64,000 bases of DNA from Cynocephalus volans (GCF_027409185.1 NC_084474.1:25511382-25575381); one strand, 5' to 3'. Positions 1 through 11,589 are shown, counted from the first letter of the stretch. Numbers and translations: made by a program. Notes: generated by a model not told the origin, from the sequence alone.

Positions 1-142
1 GACTGAAAGATTTTTATTAGGTTTAATTAGGGGCTTTTGGCTATCTTAGCAAAAGCAATGTCAGCGGAATGCTAGAAAGTTACAGAGATAACAGGAGATA
101 AATAAGAAATTAGAGAAAACAAATGAAGATATTTCTTACGCT

Positions 143-399
143 AGGAGTCAACAAACTTTTTCTGTAAAGGGTCAGATTTTAGGTAGGTCTATATTTATTT
201 ATCTTTCTATCTACCTACCTATCCATCCATCTACCTATCTGTCATCTTTTAGGCTGTGTGGGCCATTCTGTCTCTTTTTCAATTACTCAATTCAGCCAAT
301 GTAGAGTGAAAACAGCCCACATAATAGATAAACAAATGGGCATGGTTTTGTTCCAAAAAACTTAGATTTGGCCCAAGGAACATAGTTTGCTGACTCTTG
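143..399. mobile_element. hAT-type non-autonomous DNA transposon (MER class) with embedded tetranucleotide repeat
   Basis: The left end (agtcaacaaactttttctg) and the right end (catagtttgctgactcttg) form imperfect terminal inverted repeats of the mammalian hAT family whose consensus ends read roughly ggtcggcaaact. The interior (aaagggtcagat, ttaggctgtgtgggccat, aacagccca, aaatgggcatgg, gatttggccc) follows that family in order. A run of tatc/tacc/catc tetranucleotides at about 196-242 sits where the family normally has a short AT-rich stretch. The family name is from memory and the exact subfamily is not resolved. Confidence 0.7.
190..245. repeat. Imperfect tetranucleotide microsatellite
   Basis: Interrupted tatc, tacc and catc units lie inside the hAT relic described above. 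The purity is low, so the array is probably old. Confidence 0.75.
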
Positions 400-779
400 T
401 TCTAGTCCTAATGCCACCAAATAAGCCACTTCCAAAAACTGTTACTTAACTTTACCATAAGAGGCACTGTCTTCTCCCAGAAGAAATGAGTAGAGAAAGG
501 AGACTTGAAGCTGAGGCAACACTGGAAAAAACACTGGAGCCCAAGAAATAAGTCAACAGAGCACAAAATAATACAATAATGCTCAATGTTAAAATTAAAA
601 AATTGAAAGTATTTTTGATGAATTATTAACTTGCTCAAGACTGCATAGGTAATAAGAAGCACTTCTAAGAATATAATCCAGGTATTCAGATTTACATTTA
701 GAATATTATTTCCACTCCGACAAGTTGATATCGTGGGAGAGATATTTTCCATATGTATGAACTAGCATGATTATCAACT
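400..779. other. Unassigned AT-rich sequence
   Basis: I recognise no gene or repeat here. The open frame on the minus strand at 408-752 has low-complexity composition and no domain I know. Confidence 0.5.
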
Positions 780-1150
780 AGGATAGGCTGAGTTATGTTC
801 TGGTAGCAAACAGCCCCAATCAACATTTTTCTCCCCATGTAACCTACATATCCACGTGGGTGAGTTGAGTGCTTCTCCCCTTTTAAACTTTCAGGGATGC
901 AGGTGATGGAGACTCTTTCTTCACTTGTCTATCCACAATCACCACAGCAGATAAAGCAGAGTTCAAGGGTCTTGCTCCCACAATTAAATGATCCAGCCTG
1001 GAGTCGACACATAGTAGCACATCCTCCCACAAACCGCTGGACAGAACTAATCATGTGGCCATGCTTCATTGAAAAGGACCAGGAGATACCATGTTCTTGT
1101 GCACCTAGAATAAGAATGAAACCAAGTATTTCTGAATCCTGACTGCTGTG
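780..1150 (-). mobile_element. MLT1-like (ERVL-MaLR) LTR, degenerate
   Basis: The plus strand reads through the reverse complement of an MLT1-type LTR: 'ggctgagttatgttctggtagcaaacagcccc' near the left edge (LTR 3' end), then 'ctcccacaattaaatgatccagcctggag' style sequence, a block around 'ctaatcatgtggccatgc', and decay after about 1140. The open frame at 897-1142 on the plus strand lies inside this LTR and is not a gene. No target-site duplication was found. Confidence 0.6.
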
Positions 1151-1959
1151 TAGAGGAAAGCTATAGAAAAAGTGGTTGATATGTCCACCACAGAAATCAA
1201 ACCTGTTATGGTAAGAGTTTTCTTTTTTTCTCTTTATGTTTGAAATAGAGTAATACCCCCTACCTTCCTGGAAACCTATCTGTGAGGTCTGAAAGTTTAG
1301 TCAAGTAAAATGTGGGGTTGCAAACAAAAATTTCCAGTTATGGTATGAATAGAAGAGAAAAACAGTGACTACGAAATAAAGCCTAAATTTCCTACCTTGA
1401 TATTTAACAAGTGCGAGAAATTAACTGCATATTACTAACAGAATGCAATCTTTCTATGCATGAGAAAGTCTAAAACGGCCATCACTTGGCCTTCCTAGTT
1501 TGAGGATGGGTGCTGTGCAGAGGTGGGAGCTAATTGTTGTCATATCCAAATTCGTATTGTTGTGGGGCATTATTATCTTGCTGTATGGGCTGTGTGGTGA
1601 ATCTCAATTTATTTCAGTTTAAAGAGTTCAGTAGCTCATTGTAGCTGCTAATTTGATTTCACTTAACGAGTACTTTCTTTCTGGTGTTCAACATCTGGGG
1701 AGTGTTTAAAGATTGGTCAGGTGCTGAAAACATTGTGAGGAATTTAAGGGTCTGGCAGTACAGGGAACTTGAAAACTTTCCAACTACTAATACCAAAAAT
1801 TGCACCATCAAGTATAACTAACATCCTTATAAATTCATGGCTGAACTGCTAAGGAATGCAGAAAAATTGCATTGAGCCAAAGGAAGAAGAAACTAAAAAT
1901 CAGGACAATGAAATGCAGAGCTGACACTGTCTACCCTGGAGTGTTTATTGCTTTAAATA
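1151..1959. other. Unassigned non-coding sequence
   Basis: Ordinary AT-rich mammalian sequence. I see no convincing repeat, exon or RNA gene. Confidence 0.5.
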
Positions 1960-2089
1960 ATACAGGGGGTGGAATTTAACACTGGGGTAGGGAAGGGGAG
2001 AATTGGGGCTGAAACCACCCTTTTATATTGCTGCCTCTTCAATATGAGTGAAGATTCTGGCCAAAAAAGAAAAAAAAAAAAAACCCTCT

Positions 2090-2500
2090 CAAAAGTTGTA
2101 AGAAAGATTATAAATTTATACAATCACTGTAGAGAGCAATGTGACACTGCCTCATGAATTTGAATACGTGCATCCTTCTGACCAAGCAATTCCTTTGCTG
2201 GGTTTATATCATGAAGAGACTCTAGGCAGTGGGAAAATCAGACACAGAAAAGAATTTTATTGCAGCATTGTCTGCATTAGTAAAAAACTCAGAACAGGAG
2301 AGGGGATAGATGAATTGTGCTATAATCATACCACGGAATGTGCAGAGCAGAGCAGTGAGAGTCAACGTATTATAGACATGTATCATCAGGAATAATTCTC
2401 AAAAGATTCACTTTTATGTAAAAGACAAGTTGCAGAATATTGACAACATTAAGCCTAAGTGCTAAAATGTAGAGGATCAGAAAGAATAAAAACAAAATGT
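2090..2500 (+). mobile_element. Old L1M fragment, ORF2 C-terminus/3' UTR portion
   Basis: Plus-strand phrases follow the 3' part of ancient L1 elements in order: 'gagagcaatgtgacactg', 'accaagcaattcctttgctggg', 'attgcagcattgtctgca', 'ggatagatgaattgtg', 'caagttgcagaatatt'. The reading frame is destroyed, and the open frame at 2141-2395 is a leftover. Assigned by memory of L1M consensus sequences; the boundaries are approximate. Confidence 0.65.
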
Positions 2501-2982
2501 AATCCTTAACCTCAAGAAAAAGAGAAAGAAAGGACTTTTAGTTACTTCTCTCAAAAATGAAAACGTCCCAGTGTTGCAGATGTGGTCGGTTTCCCTTTGG
2601 CTCAGCACCCACCTTCCTTGCACACAGACCCTCAAAACAGGTCCCACAGCATGGCAAGAAAGAGGGAATGGGGGTTTTACTGAATATTTCCCAAGTAGAG
2701 GAGGAAGTAGTATTAGGCAAAAATTACATAAAATTGTATTTACATATCTTGTTTATTTTACCAAAATTCTAATCAATTCAATACAGCCATAACTCTTTCT
2801 CTCCATGCTGTGACTTTGCCCCTTTCTGGACTTGCCCAGTGTCTCTCATTTCCTGAAGCCACAAAACTGCTCATAGCTTCAAACAAATGCAAAGTCATTT
2901 AACTGCCTTTTGCTTTTAAACTTGCTTGTTTATTCCATTATGCTGCTCACCAAATAAAGGTTCCTTTTAAGGATCTGTTTAT

Positions 2983-2985
<3 letters not shown>
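2501..2985. other. Unassigned non-coding sequence
   Basis: No recognised element. The text near 2950 ('caaataaaggttcc') looks like an LTR polyadenylation region, but too little surrounds it to support a call. Confidence 0.4.

Positions 2986-3020
<35 letters not shown>
2986..3020. repeat. (TG)n microsatellite, about 17 units
   Basis: Pure TG dinucleotides, followed after a short interruption by a few more GT units to about 3031. Confidence 0.95.
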
Positions 3021-3022
<2 letters not shown>

Positions 3023-3127
3023 TTGTGTGTGTTTTACCAACATTACTTTTTTGCTGTCACAAACAATTAAAAAAAATAAACAGGATACACGAGGATCTTG
3101 AAATCAAGAAAGTTTAACAATTACTGT

Positions 3128-5345
3128 TAATTCTTAAAATAACATCTTTATTGAGATATAATTTACATACCAAATAATTCTCTTAATTTAAAATGTACGA
3201 TAGAATGGTTTTTAGTATATTCACAGAGTTACGAAACAGTACATTTTAGAACACAATACATTTTAGAACATTTTCATTACCCCAAAAGGACACCTCATAC
3301 TCATTAGCAGTCACTCCTGGTTCCTCTACCCTGTTCCTGCCCCCCTACCCCTCACCCCTACCTGCCCCCTCCCCACTCCCTGCTTTCCCACTGGCCCTAG
3401 GCAACCACTAATCTACTTTCTGCCTATTCTGAGTATTTCATATTAACAGAAGTATACAATATGTGGTGTTTTGTGCCTGGTTCTCTTCACTTGGAATAAT
3501 GTTTACAAGGTTCATCCGTGTTGTAGCTTGTATTAGTACTACTTTCATTTTCATCACCAAATAATATTGCATTGTGTGGACATGCCACATTTTATTTAGC
3601 CTTTCATCAAGTGATAGATATTTGGGCATTTGGATTGTTTTCACTTTTTGGCTATGATGAATATTGCTGCTACAAACATTCATGTATAACTATTTGTATG
3701 GTCATGTGTTTTTATTTCTCTTGGGTATATACCTAGGAGTAGAATTGCTGGGTCATATGATAACTCAATATTTAACCTTTTTAGGAACTGCCAGACTGAT
3801 TTTCAAAGTGGCTGCACCATTTTACATACCCACCAGTAGTTTCAGAGGGCCCAATTTTTGGACATCCTTGCTAATACTTGTTATTATCTGTCTTTTTTAT
3901 TATGTAATGCCATCCCAGTGGGTGTGAAGTGGTATCTCATGTGGCTTTGATCTGCATTTCCCTAATGGATAATGATGTTAGTCATCTCTCAATGTGCTTG
4001 TTAGCCATTTGCATATCTTCTTTGGAGAAATGCCTATTCAACAACTTTGCCCATATTTTAATTGACCTATTTTTCATTTTTGCTACTGAGTCATAAGAGT
4101 TCTCTCCATATTCTAGACACAAGTCTCTTACCAGATATATGATTTGAAAATGTTTTCTTCCATTCTGTGGATTATCTTTTCACTTTCTTGATGATGTCCT
4201 TTGCATCAAAAAGGTGTTTATTTCAATGACATCCAATTTATCTACATTTTTGGTGTTTGTGCTTTTGGTGTCATGTCTATGAAAACATTACTTAATCCAA
4301 TGTCAACAAGATATACACCTGTATTTTCTTATAAAAGTTTTATAGCTTTAAGCGCTTAGATTTAAGTCCATTTTGAGTTAATTTTTTTATATAGTGTGAG
4401 GTAGAGGTCCAACTTCACTATTTTGTATGAAGATATACAGTTGTCCCAGCACAAGATAATGAAAATACTGTTCTTTCTCTGTAGAACTGTCTTGACATGC
4501 TTATCTAAAATCATTTGAACATAAATGCAAGGCTTTTTCTGGACTCTCAATTCTATTTCATTGATATATATGTCTATTTTTTTACTAGTATCACGCTGTT
4601 TTGATTAATGTGGAGCTTTGTAGTAAGTTTTGAACTTGTAAGTGTGAGTTTTTCAATTGTGTTCTTTTTTTAATCAAGTTTTTTGATTATTCTGGAACTT
4701 TTGCATTTCCATATGAGTTTTAGGATCAGCTTGCCAATTTCTGCAAAGAATCCAGTTGGAATTCTGAAAAGAACTGTATTGAATCTGTGGATCAACTTGA
4801 GGATGTTGCCATCTTAATATTAAGTCTTTTATCTATGAACACGGGCTATCTTTCATATTATTTAGGTCTTCTTTAATTTCTTTCATCAATGTTCTGTAGT
4901 TTTCAGGGAATAAATTTTGTGCGTCTTTGTTTAAGTATATTTCTAAGTGTTTTACTTGTTTTGATGCTAATGTAAATAGAATTATTTTGTTAATGTCATT
5001 TTTTGGTTGTTCATTGAAAATGTATAGAGATACAATTGGTTTCTGTATATTGATCTTGCATCCTGCAACTTTTCTAAACTCACTTATTAGTTACAATAGT
5101 TTTTTCTTTTCTTTGTTTTCTTTTTATTTTAGTGAACTCCTTTGAATTTTATATGTACAAGATTATGTCATTTGCCAATAGAGAAAGTTTTACTTTTTCC
5201 TTTTCAATCAGGATAATTTTTATTTCTTTTTCTTGCCTAATTATCTTCCAACACCAGGTTGAATAGAAGTGGTAAGATAATATTTTCAGCCTGTGTTTCT
5301 CCCATATGTTTTTCTTTCTTATGATTAGTGGTAATGTAGTAAAAT
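3128..5345 (-). mobile_element. 5'-truncated old L1M (L1MA-L1MC-like), antisense
   Basis: Starting at 3128 the plus strand reads the reverse complement of an L1M 3' end ('acatctttattgagatataatttacatacc') and continues collinearly through the 3' UTR and ORF2 C-terminus, with landmarks such as 'ggtatatacctaggagtagaattgctgggtca' (3722 onward) and 'ggatcagcttgccaatttctgcaaagaa' (4722 onward). It then covers the reverse-transcriptase region up to about 5345, where the similarity fades. All frames are broken by stops. About 2.2 kb of a 6-kb element remains. Open frames at 3438-3683, 3664-3927, 4362-4550, 4927-5145 and 5149-5541 are parts or shadows of it. Confidence 0.85.
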
Positions 5346-5814
5346 AAGAAAGCTTGTGTCTTTTTTCCTCAGGAGTGGTAAAAAAGGAGTGAATTGTGGC
5401 AAACAAACCACACACAGCACTACAGCCACTGTCTGAGAAGAGATAAAAGGAGAAAGTGTAAATGGTGATCAGTAGCAACAAGAAAGAAAGGAAAGGAAAC
5501 TGGGGCTCTGGTTCCTCTTCCAGGAACCAAAAGGAGTGCAAACACTGGGCTGAGCCTGAAACATAATCTTGAGAATTAGCAATGTGAAAGCTTGTGTTGG
5601 TTCCTTGTCAAAGTATAAAGCTGTTAATTTAGAATATGCACCAATTTATGGAGGATTGTGGTTCAGATCTCAAAAGTTTTGGCTGAGGAAAAATTTCATT
5701 AATCCCCCCACCCCCCCGAACTTCTGTTAGTTGTTTTTGTTTAATTCATGCACATCAAAAATTAAATTAATCAATATCAGTATTAAATTATCTTCTTAAT
5801 TATAAAAAGAGAAT
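5346..5814. other. Unassigned non-coding sequence
   Basis: AT-rich sequence with a short C-run near 5706-5717. No gene or repeat recognised. Confidence 0.4.
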
Positions 5815-5815
5815 A

Positions 5816-5890
5816 TACAAGGGTACTTTAAAAAGTTCATGGAAAATAGGATTAAAAGATAATATGAATCTTTCCATGAACTTTTTGAAG
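5816..5890. mobile_element. Palindromic mariner-like MITE, copy 1 (3' end lost)
   Basis: The left arm (tacaagggtactttaaaaag) pairs with a right arm (ccatgaactttttgaag) to form an almost complete hairpin. The left flank carries the TA expected of a Tc1/mariner target. The right terminus is missing because a tRNA-derived SINE in the minus orientation starts immediately after it. A second copy is at 23357-23441. Confidence 0.7.
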
Positions 5891-6003
5891 ACTTTTTATT
5901 TATTTATTTATTATTAATTGTGACTGGTTATATGTGGAGCCAAACCCATGACCTTGGTGTTATGAGGCTGTGTTCTAACCATCTGAGCTAACCAGCTAGT
6001 CGT
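5891..6003 (-). mobile_element. tRNA-Ile-derived SINE, monomer, antisense
   Basis: Read on the minus strand it begins with a tRNA-like head (GCTGGTTAGCTCAGATGGTT, the A-box region), continues through an anticodon-loop-like 'CATAACACCAAGGTCA' and a B-box-like 'GGGTTTGGCTCC', and ends in an A-rich (ATAAATAA) tail that appears as tttatttattta on the plus strand. The head resembles tRNA-Ile. It is expected to have been copied by pol III transcription and L1-mediated retrotransposition. Confidence 0.8.
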
Positions 6004-6423
6004 CACTCATATTGTCTTAAACTTGGCCTAGAAAGCTTGTGATATGATAATGTCTTTTTCTCGAGTTTCGAAATGAGTGTGTAGTGTCAGATAAAATTTT
6101 AAATGTATTATTCTGTCAAAAATTACTGTCAAGTTAGTTTTTTTTTCTTGTATCCAGTTTTTGTTGTGTTCTTATATTGGCATTTGAAGTCCATTAAATT
6201 ATTAAATACTAATCTTTTATTCAATTGGTCATTTAAATCTCCAATTTTTCTTCAGTGTCAGAATGGTGAAATGGGAGCTATTTTAGATTATGAAGTAAGA
6301 CAAATGAGAAAGTCAGGCCAGCTTTTTTCTGACCAGACTTTTCTTCCCTTTAAAATGGGGAAAAGGAAGAGGAAAAAAGATGGATGATCTCTGAAATATC
6401 TTCAGTGTAGTTGACAATAGCAC

Positions 6424-6645
6424 AGTTAATATTTATTGAGCACTTTACTCCTTGGCAGGGATTGAGCTAAGTGCTTCATATTCTCCTGTAAACATCACAA
6501 CAATCCTACGATATGGGCCTATTAGTATTATTTAATTTTCTTTCTGAGGGAGATGAGGCTTAGAAAGCAACTTGCCAAAATTCACAAAGTTGGAATATAT
6601 TAGAACCAGGATTGAAATTCATGGAAATCTATTCCATGTCCTTTT
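6424..6645 (-). mobile_element. MIR (mammalian-wide SINE), antisense
   Basis: The plus strand shows the reverse-complement order of MIR: 'tatttattgagcac', 'gagctaagtgctt', 'catcacaacaatcctacgat', 'gagggagatgaggcttagaaagc', 'cttgccaaaattcac', 'accaggattgaaattc'. Typical ancient divergence. Confidence 0.8.
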
Positions 6646-7479
6646 ATGTGATGGTTAATTAGTGTAGACATGAGAAGAGCTACAGACAGTTTCAGGAAAA
6701 AAAAATTATTCCACTCACAGGCCCTCGAAACAGGTGATCAGCATGCCATGCAGGGCAACTTGGGGAATCCTCCAGGTGGTCAGAAGGCAGAAAGCAGGAC
6801 AGAGGGGAGATCCTGGACCACGGCCTGTAATGGAGCTTCCGAGGGAAAGGCAAGGCAGGGCTAGGTAAACAGTTTAGAATTGGCGAGTTTGAATAATTTC
6901 AGCATTTTCTAATCTATGTGGGTGGTCTCTAGCTACCTGGACCTGGACCTGTGAAAATCAGGGCAGAAGAATATTGTCTCCTGGGGCCAGATAGTGGAAA
7001 TCTGGCTCGGGATTGGTTATTTTGTAAATCAAAGGCATGCTCCCTGAGTCCTTTGATATCTCTAAGAATTGACTAACCTTGGAAGGGGCAGTCTTGCCAC
7101 AGCCAGAAAGGTTTTTAAGATGTTAAAACATCATATTCAAGAGTTTATAAGTTTAAGATTCTCCAATATTGCCTCTTGTAGTCTAGAAATAGTTGGTGAG
7201 AAATTACAAAAAAATTATATTATGATGTGCAAACACACTCCTCTTCATATTGTTGAAACATATGAGATTGATTAGTTGTATTACAAGTACCTTAAATGAA
7301 ATTATTGAACATTCTTCTAGATAGAAATAGCATTGAAAGTAAAAACATTACAAAAATAATAGAAGGAATTGAAGTATAATCGATACTGACAGTCTCTTCT
7401 TGACCATACTTAGTCAGGCTCCTCTGAATCTTCTTTCCAACTAGTCCTCAACTTTTGGACTTCTGTGTCTATCTTTGCA
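6646..7479. other. Unassigned non-coding sequence
   Basis: No supported gene or repeat. The open frames at 6670-6864 and 7069-7275 have no recognisable domain. Confidence 0.4.
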
Positions 7480-7835
7480 TTGCCCAATTTTAGCAAGAGT
7501 CTTGCCTGTTAAGTTCGTTTAGCCACAATTCCCTCTTTTAAACATTTTTTTATTTTACTTTTAAAAAAAATCATACTTATTTTTGTGGGAGACAGTGTGT
7601 TGTTTCGAGACATGCATATACTGCACAATTCCCTCTTATCTTTGTTTCCTCTTAGTAGTTTTTCATCCATTGACCCCTACCCTGCTCCTTGGCTATGAAT
7701 TCTTACTTTTCCTCATTGTATTTGGAGTTGAGCTCAATCTCTGCTCCCTACCACAAAACCCCATTGCAGTATTCCCCATAACTATTGCAGTAATCCTGAA
7801 TAAAGTCTGCCTTACGTTTAAGAAGTGTCATGAAT
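7480..7835 (+). mobile_element. LTR-like fragment ending in an AATAAA region, split by a micro L1 insertion
   Basis: The right part (7638-7835) reads like the 3' portion of an ERVL/ERV1-type LTR: 'ggagttgagctcaatctctg', then 'gcagtaatcctgaataaag' followed by 'tctgccttac', with the polyadenylation signal at about 7798. The interval 7538-7623 is a separate insertion (next entry). The LTR family is not resolved. Confidence 0.45.
7538..7623 (-). mobile_element. Very short 5'-truncated L1 3' end, antisense, with target duplication
   Basis: A perfect 14-bp direct repeat (cacaattccctctt) at 7524-7537 and 7624-7637 flanks 86 bp. The insert begins with a T-rich stretch (an antisense poly-A tail) and continues with 'ttttgtgggagacagtgtgttg', which resembles L1 3' UTR sequence read antisense. 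The duplication is direct evidence of an L1-type insertion. Confidence 0.65.
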
Positions 7836-7894
7836 AACACTTCTTTAATAGTATCCAAAACAATAACAGTTGAAATTGGTCCTGTGTAAGAAAA

Positions 7895-8040
7895 TGAAAG
7901 AACACATGGTTTGGAATCAGACAAACTTTGACTTGAATTTTGGCTTTTCTGCCAATGATTTTGGTATGTCATTGAACAGCTATTGACCTCGGTTTCCTCA
8001 TCTGTAAAATGCGGAGTGATAATGATGGTGGTTGAGGGTC
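7895..8040 (+). mobile_element. MIR fragment
   Basis: 'tggtttggaatcagacaaac', 'gacctcggtttcctcatctg' and 'taaaatgcggagtgataatg' occur in MIR order on the plus strand. The centre is diverged. Confidence 0.65.
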
Positions 8041-8346
8041 ACACAATTGAATGACACATAATTCAATCTCAGGTTTGACACCAAAGCCAGTTTAACTGCC
8101 TTTAAGAAGATTACAATCTAAGAGAAAAATGACAAAGTGTACTTAAATGTGTAGGTATCAGCAGAAGTTGTGAACAGATATAAAGGAAGACCCTTTACTG
8201 TGGGGAGCAGAGAGGACACACTTCAGAAAAATTCAGTCTTGCACATTGCATTTTATGAAATGTAGAAGACTGACCATAATTCCTTGTTCTCTGTTTGAAT
8301 TCTGAAATATTCTTACTATCATTGCTTTATTAAAGATAAGTTTTTG

Positions 8347-8523
8347 GGGCTGGCCCGGTGGCGCACTCGGGAGAGTGCAGCGCTTGGGAGTGCACCGGCG
8401 CTCCCGCGGTGGGTTTGGATCCTATATAGGAATGGCTGGTGCGCTCACTGGCTGAGCACGGTGCGAGCAGCACCAAGCCAAGGGTTGCGATCCCCTTACC
8501 AGTCACAAAAAGACAAAAAAAAA
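8347..8523 (+). mobile_element. CYN-type dimeric tRNA-derived SINE (long form)
   Basis: Two tRNA-like units in tandem. The first carries an A-box-like 'gtggcgcactcgggaga' and a B-box-like 'gggtttggatcc' followed by 'tatataggaatgg'. The second begins near 'gctggtgcgctcactggctg' and runs through 'ccaagccaagggttgcgatc' to 'ccagtcacaaaaagac' and a poly-A tail. A perfect 15-bp target duplication (aaagataagtttttg) lies at 8332-8346 and 8524-8538. The clean duplication and GC-rich body suggest a young copy. Confidence 0.9.
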
Positions 8524-8539
8524 AAAGATAAGTTTTTGA

Positions 8540-10494
8540 TATAACGTCATTTAATTAAAGATAATGAAATGCAAAGGAGAAAAATGGGTTTTTTAATATA
8601 ATATTTTTGGCAAACAACATCATATGAGTCAGTATATGTTGAGAGTAAAGAATAACCACCTAAGACATATGAAATCTTGGGCTCAGTGGCAATGATTTGA
8701 TACAAAAATATAGCTAGGGATGTGAACAGTCAACGGCAAGCATTTACAGACAAAAGATCTTAGAATACATTTTAGAAAGTGGATGTAGCAGAAAACATTT
8801 GTCATCAATTCCAGTCAATAGGTTTTTACTGACAATTGTGCACAAATGTTTCAGGCCTAGGCTGCAAGATGAATGGAACCTCCTTTAAAAAAAAGAAAGT
8901 AAGTCAGAGAGAAAGAAGTGGCTAGTTGAAGAGCAGTGGTTCAGAGAAACACACAAAGGCAAAGCAATACTGTCATTGAAACACTGTATTTAAATATCAT
9001 ATAGATACTTAGAAGAATATTTTATTAAACAAAATCAGACTTTATTATGTGCCTAAAAAGGGGATTTAAACATAAATGACTGAGAACCTGATTATAGGAT
9101 ATGCCTCAGAGTTACCTACTGAATTACAAGCATTTTATTCATTCATTCTTTATTTGTTTATTCCTCCATCTCTCCAATCATTAATTCATTGAATTTTTGG
9201 TTTCCTAATCCTCCTAGGCAAAGTAAGTTTAGTGGGTGTTCTTTATGACCCCATCATAAATCTTTTGTGGCAGATACATAATAGGTTAGTGTGATTCTCT
9301 GATGTTTGTGGAAACTTAGCTTATCCTTAGACATTGCAAAATTCTCTGTCCCCTGGGACCACAACCATCTGAGGGTTGGGGGGAGGGTATCATCCATAGA
9401 GAATCAACCAAGAGTTACTTTGGAAAGAGAGAATTTGCTGACTACTTTGGGTATTATAGTACCCAGAGTGTTTTTGTAGAGAGCTAAGTCATTCTTTTAT
9501 TTTATTTTCTAAATTTAAATTCCCTCTAAGCAATGGCAGTTCCACTAATTCTACTAAAATATACCTCTAACCTTTCGTGCTGGGGTTGTTTTGATGTGCT
9601 TCATTATGACTGAGCATTAGGTGGCATTTAAAGAGATGTGTGTTTGAGAAATGGGTCCCATGTTACTTATTCCTTGATAGTCACACTGGAGCAACAGTAC
9701 ATCTTGTCCTAAGCAGAGTGCCGGGTTCCCCAGGGTGCACACCAAGGGATTTATTTTGCCTTATCACATCATTTTTTGTTTGCTTAGTCACACTTATTTT
9801 CTCCTTCTTTTCAATAAGTTCAGTATCATGTTACAGCACCCTGTAACATTTGTCATTGTTTAAGGATGTTTTTTTTCTTCCTAACAAAGACTCTCACTTA
9901 TTAGGATGAAAAATCAAGACAATATCATTTTGGAAATAACAAGCAAAACCATATCAGGGTTAACAGAATCTATTGACAATTAATATTGAGGGTATCTACT
10001 TAGAGTGATATTTGTATATTTCCTTTAAATAATTCATGGCTTAATATAAATAAACATGTTATAAAAAGTTATCAACTTAAAATATTTTAGAGATTGATTA
10101 TATGCATCTAATATTTAAATTAAAAGTCTAATATTTAAATGTGGAAATTAAAGAGAGAGAAATGTCACTTGAGAAAGCTGAATGGAAGGACTTCACAAGC
10201 TGGAAGCATCATTTGAGTTCTCGATTTAGTAGCCACAGTAAGTTGATGTTATCAGCACTGTTAGTCCCTATGTGATGGATTAGTCATTATTCACACTCAC
10301 AAGAGACAACGTATCACATGGGGCAAGAAACTTACTCTAGTATCTGTGACCCAGGCAACAGGCTTTCCCATATCAACACACTGGGAAGTCAAATTCATCA
10401 TCAAAATGCCTCTTGGTCAAAACAAATTCAAAGCAAAGGAAAGTGGTACTCCTGGGACTTAGGTGATCAGGGCTTTGGGTGTTTCATACACTAC
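8540..10494. other. Unassigned non-coding sequence
   Basis: About 2 kb of ordinary AT-rich DNA. I see no repeat family, exon or RNA gene that I can defend. The short open frame at 9640-9846 has no recognised domain. Confidence 0.4.
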
Positions 10495-10690
10495 TGGGAT
10501 TCAAACACAGACTTTGCCTACTTACTAGCTGTAACCTTGGGCAACTTACTTAACTGCTGGGTGCCTCAGATTCCTCATTTGAAAACATGGGGATAATAGT
10601 AGGACCTACTGCTTGACACTGGTTTTAAATGAGTTAGTGCAGTGAATAAAGTGCTTGTGACAGTACCTAGTACATAGTAAGTGCCATATT
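10495..10690 (+). mobile_element. MIR, nearly complete
   Basis: A good match in order on the plus strand: 'ggattcaaacacagactttg', 'cttactagctgtaaccttgg', 'gcaacttacttaactgctgg', 'tcctcatttgaaaacatggg', 'ttaaatgagttagtgcagtg', and 'agtacctagtacatagtaag'. Confidence 0.9.
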
Positions 10691-11589
10691 TGTGTTCATT
10701 TGCATTAGCTGTGAGAGGCATTTCAGGCAGAAGTGAAGAAAACTAACTGTGCCCACCCAATCCCAACTCCCACCCCCTATGGTGACCAAATTATTCATTT
10801 TTTTTTTTAAGGAAGATATTTGTCCCTGTTTGTTACAAAGTGGCAAGGTGAGAGAGATATAGGAAAAGGACAAGTATGCTTTAGGGCTAGTAGCCTAAAT
10901 TCAAGAAACCTGTATAGAACTTCTCTGCCCTCTGACTTCAATATTTAATGAATTTCAAGTGGTTAGCTTGCTAATACTTCCTAATTGGGTCAACTGGACT
11001 TCACCATGTTCTTTTTCTCTTCTATAATCAAAAATTGGTTTGAGGAGCTGTGCAAGGTGTCTTACAAATGGAGTTTGACGAGGACGTTAGTACATTCTGT
11101 AAATTGGATTCTGTATATTCGTAAATTATGCTGACAGGCACTCCTATAACACAACGAGGTCAACACAGACTCACTAAAAATGGCCTTTTCATGCTGTAGC
11201 CAAGCCAAAAAAGGGAAAGGAACACAAAGGTACCCTGTTATCTGTGCAGAAGAAAGTTGTTATATTCAATCCAAGACAATGATTACTTTTCAGCCAATCT
11301 TAAAAGGGACTGAATGATACAAATTCTTAAAACATACAGCAACAGATCTTAATGAAAGGTATGTTTATGAATAACCTACTATATGAAAATATACCAGGTT
11401 ACATGCTGTAAAGTATAAGAAAATTAAGATACAGTTCATGGTTTTAGAGAGTTTGTTTGCAGTTTAAAAGAGGGACGAAAATATGCAAGCAATTAACTGA
11501 ATGAAATAAAACAGTATAAATGCCATGAGTCAGAGGCAAAGTTTAGTCTGAAAGAACATAGCTGGATTGAATCGATCTACTAAAATTTA
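10691..11589. other. Unassigned non-coding sequence
   Basis: No gene or repeat recognised apart from a T-run at about 10798-10808. Confidence 0.4.

Noticed and set aside
8347..8523. Horse ERE or horseshoe-bat Rhin SINE as source
   Set aside because: The opening 'ggctggcccggtggcgca' is similar, but the second unit and the tRNA-Ile monomers in the window differ from what I know of those families.
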